Origin: Sphingobacterium bovistauri
Lineage (GTDB): Bacteria; Bacteroidota; Bacteroidia; Sphingobacteriales; Sphingobacteriaceae
Length of the DNA: 51,890 bases
Assembly (NCBI RefSeq): GCF_020295405.1
Contig: NZ_JADEYP010000030.1
Span: 1-51,890, forward strand
Reading direction: 5' to 3'
Shown: positions 7,386 through 16,032 of the stretch, in pieces
Layout of the letters: every line of letters begins with the position of its first letter
How positions within the stretch are numbered: position 1 is the first letter of the stretch
Notes under the pieces: generated by a model
What the model was told of the DNA's origin: nothing
Database searches by the model: none
Seen by the model: the letters and a program-made list of their open reading frames with translations, nothing else
Position numbers and translations under genes: made by a program

Positions 7386-8555
7386 TTAATTTATTTCACG
7401 AAGATATTTTTCTAAAAACAAGGGTAACGCCTCATTCATTCCTATTTCGAATTCATTAGTTTCACTACGTATATATATGTACTTATTTGAACTAGAATTA
7501 GTAATAATTGACTCAAAATGACCTGAATCAAGAACATTCAATTTAGCTGGTACTAGTTTCTGCTCGATTACATAATCTGATTTTAATAAATCCATGCTGA
7601 ATTTCAACGCATATTGACCATCTCGTTGACGCACCAAATTTAAGTCTAGCAATTGCATCCACAGCGGAAATTCCCACATATGAAGATTTCTATCAAACAT
7701 CGCATTATCATTGACGTGGGGTATTTCCAATATAGACAAATAATCTATAGTATTACGACGCTCAAATACATATTTAATATACTGTTGGATACGCGAATCA
7801 AATCTAGAAAAGTAAGATAGGTTTTTCATCTCGAAATAGGTATTACCATCATCCTTTGCAAAGGCGTTGAATTTGTCCTTATCTTCCAGCAATAATTTGC
7901 CTGCGGCACATGGATACAAAGCAATAGGTAAATCCGACCTTATCAATCTCACAAATGCTTTGACATCCAATCCCACATTCCATTCCAAAAAATCAAGATT
8001 ATTATTGCTAGTACCAGCCGACACATGAATCATTTTAATCTTTTTCTTCATTAGTTTTGGAAAACGATTGTATGCAACAGCTAATATTCGCTGAGAACCA
8101 AATGATAAAACATTTACTTTTTCGCTAGAATTCAATAGTACCTCATACAATAAATCTACGGCAGATTGTTCAAAACCAGAAATATTTTCCATTTTATCAT
8201 CTAAGGTTGTCAACTTGCTAAATGGCCCTATTCCAAATGGAACACTTTTCTTGAATATATAATTCAATTGTTGCACCGAAATAATTCCTGGCTCTCTAGG
8301 ACCAGCTTTATCTACAAAAGTACCAGACCCGGCTCCTTTGCTCACATCTTTTCTAAAAGATGCATGACAATCTAATAAAATTGCTTTCAATTCAACATTT
8401 GGAAGAAAATATCCATTTATCAAATCTATATTATCCCCAGGATCTTGATAAGGATGATACAGATCTGTTACTACTACAACTGGTATTGTCTTATTATTAG
8501 CAATAACATATTGACAGATCAGAAAGCACATACCAAAAATTATCCACCAACGCAT
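7386..8555 (-). CDS. nucleoside hydrolase-like secreted protein
   Basis: I place the start at the ATG at 8553-8555, which gives 389 residues and a clean signal peptide (MRWWIIFGMCFLICQYVIA). The frame could also begin at a TTG at 8567 inside the previous gene. The mature N-terminus has VVVVTDLYHPYQDPGDNIDL, a variant of the inosine-uridine nucleoside hydrolase motif DxDxGxDD, with D38, D41 and D44 as candidate calcium ligands. The motif is atypical (DPGDNID), so activity or substrate may differ from classical nucleoside hydrolases. It starts one base after the stop of the DUF4978-like gene, implying coupled translation, and is the last gene of the ribose locus. Confidence 0.7.
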   Translation of the reverse strand: MRWWIIFGMCFLICQYVIANNKTIPVVVVTDLYHPYQDPGDNIDLINGYFLPNVELKAILLDCHASFRKDVSKGAGSGTFVDKAGPREPGIISVQQLNYIFKKSVPFGIGPFSKLTTLDDKMENISGFEQSAVDLLYEVLLNSSEKVNVLSFGSQRILAVAYNRFPKLMKKKIKMIHVSAGTSNNNLDFLEWNVGLDVKAFVRLIRSDLPIALYPCAAGKLLLEDKDKFNAFAKDDGNTYFEMKNLSYFSRFDSRIQQYIKYVFERRNTIDYLSILEIPHVNDNAMFDRNLHMWEFPLWMQLLDLNLVRQRDGQYALKFSMDLLKSDYVIEQKLVPAKLNVLDSGHFESIITNSSSNKYIYIRSETNEFEIGMNEALPLFLEKYLREIN

Positions 8556-8556
8556 A

Positions 8557-10170
8557 TTACGATCCAATATTTATTAATGTTGTACTAATAATATTTTTTG
8601 ATGAAGTGAAATTAACCTTATACAGTACATTGGCTTCCAAGCTAAAATTTTGGCTTGCATTAACAGCTTCAGTGCTATTGAAAGTGCTAGTACCTTCTTG
8701 AAAATTACCCTTTTCAATTGCCGTAACAGTGCCATTATCAATATGAACTTGAGCTGTTTTGGTACTATATATTAGCAAAAAATCCCCACAATCCACTCCA
8801 AAGCCTATTCCTCCGTTATTCGTCGTATAAGTAATCATCGCACCTGTCGTAGATACCGTTTGAGTCAATAGATTAACTGGGTTATCTGTCTTAATATTGA
8901 AACAAGCAAAATTTTCTAAAGATGTCTTGGCAACAAAATAGGATGCCACTTTTAAGCCTTTGAGTAAATTCCTAGTCGGATTAGTATGCGGTTTTTCTTT
9001 TAAATCCCAAGTATATATACCATGATCTATCTGATCAACGAAGTCAGCACTAGTATTGTCGATAAAGAATTTACTTGTAATCAAATCATAGATATCATAT
9101 CCACCGCCAATAGCAACTGCAGTAAGCATTAAGGATGGAGTATTAGAATAGCTTCCTTTATTTTCTGCAATCAAAGGATAATTTTTGGGCAAAGATTTAT
9201 AAGCTAATACTTCTTTTTTGATCTGATTAATGGTACTCATGTAGGGATCAAAACTAACGAAATCAATCCCAGCAAGCTGATGTACGTCTCTAGGCGATAT
9301 GGATGTACCTTCAAAATAAGGTTTTAACTCATCATTAGAAACCAGATTAGTTCTAGTAACTACTTTATAAGTACTATTTTTTACAGCCATACCCAATACA
9401 TCCAAAGCTTTGAGTGTCATATTCCAAGCTTGTTCATTAGACAATTTTGTACCGTTTCTATTCGAAATATTCTGTTGATGTAATCTCCATCGTACGAATC
9501 CATCTGGTTCATTATGAATTTGTGCGGTAATTACAGGCCTCTTATTGCCGTTAGAATCATCCCATTCTCTGATATAATCAAATAACCTAACAAGCGCATT
9601 ACTCTCTCTCTCTAATAAACCGCTATGATCCAATTTCAAGCTGTAGCGATAGCCATAGTAATTCCAGAAGGTTCCTTCATCATCTCTTTTAAGCCTGTAA
9701 TCTGGGTTGGTTAATATATATCTTGGTACCAAATAGCTGAAAGAATCCCCTATCATATTTGACCCAAACCAAAGTACTTCTAACTTAATATTGTATTTGT
9801 TGGCGAGGCCTAATATAGAAGAAACGATATCAAAATTGAAACTATCTTTGTTTTGTTCTATCAGGTTCCACCAAAATGGAACCTGTATACAATTCAACTC
9901 CAACTCCTTAGCTCTTTGAAAATAAGGTTCTATCTGTTGAATAGTTAACTTGTCACAATTAATTAATGCATCCAATCTTATTTGGGCTCCCAAGATAGGA
10001 AACGGTTTTCCGTCGACTTCTAAATAAGTACGATCGCCTGCTGTTTTGAGCTCACTTACTTTAATAGGAGTCAATTGGGGTGGATCTTGTTCCGCATCCT
10101 TATCACTCTTAGAGCATCCCACAGCTAACAAATGAAACAAGGTGAAGTATATTACTATTATTTTTTTCAT
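8557..10170 (-). CDS. DUF4978-like clan-A glycosidase lipoprotein (copy 2)
   Basis: A 537-residue lipoprotein (lipobox ending in C19, followed by SKSDKD). Residues about 45-410 look like a TIM barrel of the GH35/GH42-like clan A: GAQIRLDAL on strand 1, IQVPFWWNLIEQ on strand 2, HNEPDG with E221 as candidate acid/base, and PLIAENKGS with E336 as candidate nucleophile. A C-terminal beta region follows. It is a paralogue of the 507-residue protein two genes upstream, with both candidate catalytic residues at nearly the same positions. It probably cleaves a glycosidic bond in a ribosyl or nucleoside-derived glycan outside the cell; the actual substrate is unknown. The DUF4978 label is by resemblance. 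Confidence 0.75.
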   Translation of the reverse strand: MKKIIVIYFTLFHLLAVGCSKSDKDAEQDPPQLTPIKVSELKTAGDRTYLEVDGKPFPILGAQIRLDALINCDKLTIQQIEPYFQRAKELELNCIQVPFWWNLIEQNKDSFNFDIVSSILGLANKYNIKLEVLWFGSNMIGDSFSYLVPRYILTNPDYRLKRDDEGTFWNYYGYRYSLKLDHSGLLERESNALVRLFDYIREWDDSNGNKRPVITAQIHNEPDGFVRWRLHQQNISNRNGTKLSNEQAWNMTLKALDVLGMAVKNSTYKVVTRTNLVSNDELKPYFEGTSISPRDVHQLAGIDFVSFDPYMSTINQIKKEVLAYKSLPKNYPLIAENKGSYSNTPSLMLTAVAIGGGYDIYDLITSKFFIDNTSADFVDQIDHGIYTWDLKEKPHTNPTRNLLKGLKVASYFVAKTSLENFACFNIKTDNPVNLLTQTVSTTGAMITYTTNNGGIGFGVDCGDFLLIYSTKTAQVHIDNGTVTAIEKGNFQEGTSTFNSTEAVNASQNFSLEANVLYKVNFTSSKNIISTTLINIGS

Positions 10171-10192
10171 AGAGTATAATTAGCGATTAGAT

Positions 10193-11221
10193 TTAAATAT
10201 GTTTTTTGCTTTTGGTAGACGAAATGATATTTATGAAAGCCTTCAAAATATTTTCACGCTGTATTTCATTTACTAACAAATATCTGTGATTACCATTTAC
10301 GTTTTCGGAAAACTTAGTAACACCTTCATCATCAACTGTAATAACTCCGCTCTTAGAATAATCAAAGTACGTGTTATTCTGTGAGTCGACCACTTCTAAT
10401 ATGGATGTAAGATCCCAAGTTGGACGATTATAAGGCATCGGTAGGTACGCTTTGTAGCCAACTACTACAGGTTGATCGATGGAATAATTAAGGTTTTTTT
10501 CAATTTCTTCAGAAGGAAACAAAATATTTGCCCCAACTTCAAAAGGACTAACCACTATTACTGTGGGCCACTCTAAGAATACTTTAGCAGATGATTTTAC
10601 ATCCTTTACAATATTATATTCTTTAGGATTGCTCCCATCAAAGTTCCCTCCCATCAAGGATAGCTTTTTTACTTTCTTACGAATTAATTCTTTTCCTGAT
10701 AATGATGAAAAATTGTCTGGCTCGCTATCCAACAAATTCGCCAGATTAGTCAAAAAACCAACACTTACTATAGTTACAGAAGTATCCTTTTGGGCTGAAA
10801 GCATCCTTCTATAGAAAGTGACAGCATCCTCGAATTGATGTGTATCAGCCAATGAGCGATCAAATTTTCTTCCTTCATTATTACTATAATCTACTACAGC
10901 TTTCGCGAAATTCACTGGAATGGTATCTTCTACACCATTGGAAACAAAGCCTATTGGAATAGAGGGATAACCATACCAAGTATTTAAGATATCAATGTAT
11001 TTAGGCGAATAGTCATTTTGCTTATTAACACCTACACCTATTAGTTCAATTTGTTCTTGATCCTGATATTTGTACAACATATCCAATGCTAATGCATCAT
11101 CAATATCATTCCCCATATCAGTTTCAAAAATAACAAGTTTCTTGTGTTCTTGTAAAACCTCTTCTTTTGAATTACAAGCTGAAATTAACAGCGTAATTCC
11201 TAATAATATATTGTATTTCAT
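10193..11221 (-). CDS. nucleoside hydrolase (IUNH family) lipoprotein
   Basis: A 342-residue protein with a lipobox (LLISAC, C16) and the canonical nucleoside hydrolase N-terminal motif ETDMGNDIDDALAL at residues 33-46, whose aspartates bind the catalytic calcium. It also has VSVGFLTNLANLL and LSLMGGNFDG, typical of the family. It would hydrolyse nucleosides to base plus ribose at the cell surface or in the periplasm, feeding the SusCD/permease/RbsK route. Its ATG overlaps the stop of the upstream glycosidase gene (TAATG at 11219-11223), a sign of translational coupling. The lipid anchor is notable, since many bacterial nucleoside hydrolases are cytoplasmic. Confidence 0.88.
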   Translation of the reverse strand: MKYNILLGITLLISACNSKEEVLQEHKKLVIFETDMGNDIDDALALDMLYKYQDQEQIELIGVGVNKQNDYSPKYIDILNTWYGYPSIPIGFVSNGVEDTIPVNFAKAVVDYSNNEGRKFDRSLADTHQFEDAVTFYRRMLSAQKDTSVTIVSVGFLTNLANLLDSEPDNFSSLSGKELIRKKVKKLSLMGGNFDGSNPKEYNIVKDVKSSAKVFLEWPTVIVVSPFEVGANILFPSEEIEKNLNYSIDQPVVVGYKAYLPMPYNRPTWDLTSILEVVDSQNNTYFDYSKSGVITVDDEGVTKFSENVNGNHRYLLVNEIQRENILKAFINIISSTKSKKHI

Positions 11222-12744
11222 TATAATACGAGTTTAATTCTATATGTTTTAGTTGCTAAAAGCGATAATTTATTATTTTGAATATTGACTTCCGATTCCT
11301 TTATCCAACTTCCTTCGATGTCGTAATAGCCAACTTCAGCTTTGCTATCTATTTGTTTATTACCTAAGCTTTGCATAGTTATCTCATCCGATTTAGTAGA
11401 TGAAACAATAACATAGTCATTGTTTTCTAAAGCATATCCAATACCACTATTATTGGTGTTCCAATTGAAACGTACACTTTCGGTAGAATGAGATTCCATT
11501 AATGAGGAAGACAATTCATTGTTTTTAATATTAAATCCGACCATGTTCTTCGTCTCAGCTATCGCAAAATCACACCAAGCATTTTTATATATTTTATAGG
11601 CGTCCATTATTCGATTAGTATGTGATTTCTTTGAAAAATCAGGATTGTAAACTCCTCTTAATGTCCAATCTTTAAGGTACTCATGAGGAGTAGTGACTAC
11701 TTCAAAAATAGAATAGCCAGCACCTTGTATTAAAGCTTTAAGAGTTAGTATATCATTATTTGGATATTCACCGCCATTTTCGCCTATATGTGCAAAATTG
11801 TTTGGTATTGCATGTAGGTCAGTAAGCATATTAGAGATCACATTTACTTGATCTGTATAAGGGTCCAAACCAACGAAATCAACGCCTCCCTTCAGTACAA
11901 TCTGTTTGCTTCGTTCAATAAAATCATCATATGTAGTGGTAAGATTAGTGCGTGTATAACACTTATATGCAGATGATTTAACGACACGACCCAAAGTAGC
12001 CATCATATCAATCAAATCAGGCCAGATAGATTCAGGAGTATAGCCATGTTCATTATTATGTCTGGTAGCTAGCATATCCGCTTCATTTTGTATCTGAATC
12101 CCTACGACTGTAAGCTTATTCCCATTAAGCTGATTATAATCATATATGGCATCCATCATATAAGAAAGAGCTTTGCTTTCCCGCTCAACCAATAACGGCG
12201 TATTAGGTTTTAAATAAAAGTGTTTGCCAAGCCATCCGATAAAACTTACCGAAGGTTTTAACTGCGGATAATTAATAACATCATCCACTACATAATTTGG
12301 AATATACCCGCGAACAGAATAGCCACACATATAACTTCCATACCACAATATCTCAAGCTTAAGATCGTATTTTTCACAATAACCAATGATATGATTTATC
12401 ATGTCACGTGTGTATTTATCCTTTTCATACTCCACATCCCTCCAAGCTATGGGAACTTGTAGAACAGTAATATTCATTGACTTGGCTAACGCAAAGTAAT
12501 CATCTAACTGATCCAATTTCCGTTTGTCCAATTGGATAAAATAATCTGTACGCAATTGTGCTCCGAGCATAAGAAACAACTTATTATCTACCGTAAGGTA
12601 ACGACGTCCACCAATTGTTGTTTTCATTGAAGACACTTCAATAGGAGTGCGCTGAACTACAGGCTCCTCCTCTTCATTATTTTGATCTTTCTTACTACAT
12701 GAAATAAGTAATAAACAAATCAATACCCAAACATTATTCATCAT
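11221..12744 (-). CDS. DUF4978-like clan-A glycosidase lipoprotein (copy 1)
   Basis: A 507-residue lipoprotein (lipobox LLISC, C16; Glu-rich linker EEEE after it). The barrel begins GAQLRTDYF, with LQVPIAWRDVE, then IQNEADM with E221 as candidate acid/base and HIGENGGEYPN with E322 as candidate nucleophile. In the 537-residue paralogue the motif is NEPD; here the proline is an alanine (NEAD), so the two copies may differ in specificity. It precedes, and is coupled by TAATG overlap to, a canonical nucleoside hydrolase. Extracellular glycosidase activity is inferred from family resemblance. Confidence 0.75.
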   Translation of the reverse strand: MMNNVWVLICLLLISCSKKDQNNEEEEPVVQRTPIEVSSMKTTIGGRRYLTVDNKLFLMLGAQLRTDYFIQLDKRKLDQLDDYFALAKSMNITVLQVPIAWRDVEYEKDKYTRDMINHIIGYCEKYDLKLEILWYGSYMCGYSVRGYIPNYVVDDVINYPQLKPSVSFIGWLGKHFYLKPNTPLLVERESKALSYMMDAIYDYNQLNGNKLTVVGIQIQNEADMLATRHNNEHGYTPESIWPDLIDMMATLGRVVKSSAYKCYTRTNLTTTYDDFIERSKQIVLKGGVDFVGLDPYTDQVNVISNMLTDLHAIPNNFAHIGENGGEYPNNDILTLKALIQGAGYSIFEVVTTPHEYLKDWTLRGVYNPDFSKKSHTNRIMDAYKIYKNAWCDFAIAETKNMVGFNIKNNELSSSLMESHSTESVRFNWNTNNSGIGYALENNDYVIVSSTKSDEITMQSLGNKQIDSKAEVGYYDIEGSWIKESEVNIQNNKLSLLATKTYRIKLVL

Positions 12745-12809
12745 AGAAGTTATTATTTGTGTGTAGTGCCTAAAACAAAAATTACGGTTCTAGGCACTAT
12801 CAGTTAGTT

Positions 12810-14012
12810 TTATTTTGCTATACATCTAACTGGATACGCTGTAGCATTACCATTTGTATACGATCCACCTAAACTTTCATAATTAAACCAAAATACGGGT
12901 CTATCCCAATTGTGTCCTGGACGAGAACTACTGGTCATTGTGGCATCCCACCAATTATATTGATGTCCATTATCACGTTCTCTATAGCCTGATTGTGGAA
13001 GGAAAATTCCTCCCCGAGTGTTTGTTGGAGTTACTTTTAAGGCTTCTGACTTAGGGATACCCAATATCACACCTGGGATAGAAAATCCACTTTGTTCAGG
13101 CGTTAACCAAGTGTACCCTTTATTTACCAAAGCCAAAATTTCAGCCTCTGAAGGGATACGCCACCCTAAGGGACTAGGATCATTATTAGGGTACCATTCT
13201 GGACCTGAAGCAAAAGCTCCAGTCACATAGCCTATCGGGGTTTTAGGGTCTTCATTAGGACTACTATTTGGATAACCAATTTTTGAATCAAACTGATATA
13301 ATAACCCTCTATTGTCAATAGATGATGCAAACGTGTTCGGATCTCCAACATTATAGTGTGCCCATACAAGATTGCCAATTTCCACGCCGTACCCTTGTTG
13401 TAATTCGATAATTTCAGTCTTTGTACTACTTTTTACTGTTATTGTGGCTTTTCGAACAGTACCTGTATTCATTGCTGTCAGTCTAATTGAAAAATCCGCC
13501 GTTCCATTCGATGCTCCATCATCAATTTGGCACCAACTGGAAGCATCAGCACCTACTGTCGCTGTCCAAGGCTCTCGGCTTTGGACATTTACGATAAATG
13601 TTTTCGAACTCTCAGTCGTCGTAATTATATTCTGATCAATGATTAGACCATCTCGAGCGACCTGAGAAATGTTCACTGTTTTTGTTTGATCTCCAGCAGT
13701 AATTGTCACTGTTGCTTTACGATCCGCATCTATAAAATGGTATGGATCTATTCTAAGCTCAAGAATTCCATCTGCTTTTAATACTGATGGTAACATTAGA
13801 ATCCAATTTTTGTATAATTCATTATCATATGTAATTACAGCTTTAGAAGGCTGATTACTGTTGACTTTTATCTCAAACACACCTCCTTCATTTGGAATTT
13901 GGAGCGTTTCTACATCTAACGATAATATCGATTGGTCCCCATCTTTCTGGCAAGATGTAGACACGATAAACAATAGAATCGTGCTTATTAATATACTTAT
14001 TTGCCTTTTCAT
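12810..14012 (-). CDS. BACON/FISUMP-type surface lipoprotein
   Basis: A 400-residue lipoprotein (lipobox ending STSC, C21). Residues about 30-120 and 121-205 form two BACON-like repeats, each ending in NISQ or ELQQ strands (TVNISQVARDG, IIELQQGYG). Residues about 210-400 resemble the Fibrobacter succinogenes major paralogous (FISUMP/DUF1566) fold: IGNLVWAHYNVG, GLLYQF, GWRIPSEAEI, and a terminal YPVRCIAK. It immediately follows SusD, where such proteins serve as extra surface glycan-binding lipoproteins. Substrate capture for the SusCD pair is therefore the likely role, by inference. Confidence 0.8.
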   Translation of the reverse strand: MKRQISILISTILLFIVSTSCQKDGDQSILSLDVETLQIPNEGGVFEIKVNSNQPSKAVITYDNELYKNWILMLPSVLKADGILELRIDPYHFIDADRKATVTITAGDQTKTVNISQVARDGLIIDQNIITTTESSKTFIVNVQSREPWTATVGADASSWCQIDDGASNGTADFSIRLTAMNTGTVRKATITVKSSTKTEIIELQQGYGVEIGNLVWAHYNVGDPNTFASSIDNRGLLYQFDSKIGYPNSSPNEDPKTPIGYVTGAFASGPEWYPNNDPSPLGWRIPSEAEILALVNKGYTWLTPEQSGFSIPGVILGIPKSEALKVTPTNTRGGIFLPQSGYRERDNGHQYNWWDATMTSSSRPGHNWDRPVFWFNYESLGGSYTNGNATAYPVRCIAK

Positions 14013-14043
14013 AGTTATTTAAAGTATTAATGTAATCAACTAT

Positions 14044-16020
14044 TTATTTAGTTGCCTCACCTGCAGTTAGAGACCAACTAGGATTCTGATATAGTGGAGA
14101 AATATTAATATCACCTCCTCCAGTAATTAGAAAATGTTGAATCGCTATTGGATCCAAGTAATGAGCCATATGCCATCTATATCCATTGTACAACCGATTG
14201 TTATTAATGATTCTAAATGGTGCTAAATATTTACTAAATGTCCTTGGTGAAACATTTTCATTCTCAGTTAAACCACCAGGATTGCGCGCTTTGAACTCAT
14301 TATTATTAGCCATTTGATCCCAGAGATTAATCCCTAATACATGATATGGAGTATTGATCATTTGATCCATTGAGCGCCAGCGTCTAAGATCTGAACCTCG
14401 GAATCCTTCAGCCATTAGTTCTACTCGACGTTCACGTCTAATATTGAATAGCGTAGGGTCTACAAGTGATCCTGCAGAGTATGCGGCCCAATCGGTTTCA
14501 CCCTCTTTAGACATATTCGTGTTGGCAATAGTTAGTTGAAAACCCCCTACTTTCGAACGATTACGAATTGCATTCCAATATTTTGTAGCATCAGCATTCA
14601 AATCCCCTAACTTCTCATAACTTGCTTCAATATAATTAAGATAGGCCTCTGCCGCACGAAAAACAATACTGCCTACTTCACTTCGATCACGAGAAGAAAA
14701 AGCGCCGTTAAAATTTAATCCTTTACGTATAGTAAGTCCTGTAGTATACTTCATAGATGTCGTAGAGTTAATAATATTAGGATATGGCTCTATTTCATAC
14801 GACTCTGGTCCAGGCGATGAGTGTAAATTGCGATCACCCTTTTTCTTAAAAAATATCTCTGCTCGAGGATCTCTATCCTGGGTTATTTTAGTCAAATCTA
14901 CATCACCTATATATCCTGAACCAACTGCATATATTGGCAATCCGTTTTTCATCACGAATGCATCCAGCATGCTTTTGGTTGTACCGATTCCTTGATTGGC
15001 AGCCGCCGCAAATTCCACGACAGAATTAACAACTCCCATCGATTGACTATATTGTTTCCATAATAATACTTCATCGTATTCATTCATATTAGTAGCACCA
15101 AACATATTGAAATATGGATTTGCAGGATCATTAGCACTCGCTTGGAAAACACCAGTGTTATTTACCAATGCATATTTGTCTGCAATATATTTACTATCTG
15201 CCATTGCTATTTCAAGGAAATATTCGATTTCTTTGTCTATATCGCCAGAAGGATATGCGTAATTGCTGTTATAAGCTTTATCCTTTCCAGGCCATCCAGG
15301 ACCATTTGGCACAAAAGCTGTTCCTTTGAAATATTTAAGCCATGTCCCTTCATATAAAGCTACTCTAGATTTGAATAAACGAACAGCATCTTTATTTAGC
15401 CTATTCTTTCCCCCTGCAGGAGGTATATCTTGCATCATCGATAAAGCTTTATCCAAGTCACGGAGTATGAAACGAGCTACCTCATTACGTGGTGCACGCT
15501 GACTTGCTTCTGTTAAAGCCTCCAAATTATCGGGTAATACTTTGTCTACTATTGGAAAATCACCTAGTGTTTTCAGTTTTTGAAAATATTGAAAAGCTCT
15601 GAAGAAGTATACTTCACCAATATAATGACTTATGTTACGCTGAACACCAGTGATAGCTGATTTCTCATACAATGGCATTACAAAATCAAGGAAATAATTA
15701 CATCTGTAAATAGCAGAAAATTCATATGATCCGCCAGTTTGTCCTACTCTCCACCATCCAGGAGCAAATAGATCACTTGCATTGGGTGAAACCATATTAT
15801 CGGTGTTATTATCCATAGACCATATCCCCCAGCTCCCCGCACCATGTACGGGTAAGGTATTGTATAGATCTATCGCATATGCACCGATATTATCTTCGGT
15901 CGATAAATACTGTTCAGGCGATAATTGTGATAGAGGACGTTGATCTAAATAATCTGTACAACTTGCCATCGTAGCAAGTATTAGATTACATAGCATTATA
16001 TATTTAAATATTCTTTTCAT
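14044..16020 (-). CDS. SusD/RagB-type surface lipoprotein
   Basis: A 658-residue SusD-family protein with lipobox MASC (C20) followed by TDYLDQRPLSQLSPEQYLS, the typical mature N-terminus. It has helical TPR-like repeats and the C-terminal signature around RRERRVELMAEGFRGSDLRRW. It would form the lid of the SusC channel and bind the imported ligand. It follows susC by 12 bases, and the next gene starts 31 bases later. It is longer than the roughly 500-550 residues of many SusD proteins, consistent with RagB/SusD variants for larger or unusual ligands. Confidence 0.93.
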   Translation of the reverse strand: MKRIFKYIMLCNLILATMASCTDYLDQRPLSQLSPEQYLSTEDNIGAYAIDLYNTLPVHGAGSWGIWSMDNNTDNMVSPNASDLFAPGWWRVGQTGGSYEFSAIYRCNYFLDFVMPLYEKSAITGVQRNISHYIGEVYFFRAFQYFQKLKTLGDFPIVDKVLPDNLEALTEASQRAPRNEVARFILRDLDKALSMMQDIPPAGGKNRLNKDAVRLFKSRVALYEGTWLKYFKGTAFVPNGPGWPGKDKAYNSNYAYPSGDIDKEIEYFLEIAMADSKYIADKYALVNNTGVFQASANDPANPYFNMFGATNMNEYDEVLLWKQYSQSMGVVNSVVEFAAAANQGIGTTKSMLDAFVMKNGLPIYAVGSGYIGDVDLTKITQDRDPRAEIFFKKKGDRNLHSSPGPESYEIEPYPNIINSTTSMKYTTGLTIRKGLNFNGAFSSRDRSEVGSIVFRAAEAYLNYIEASYEKLGDLNADATKYWNAIRNRSKVGGFQLTIANTNMSKEGETDWAAYSAGSLVDPTLFNIRRERRVELMAEGFRGSDLRRWRSMDQMINTPYHVLGINLWDQMANNNEFKARNPGGLTENENVSPRTFSKYLAPFRIINNNRLYNGYRWHMAHYLDPIAIQHFLITGGGDINISPLYQNPSWSLTAGEATK

Positions 16021-16032
16021 GACTGCTGTACA

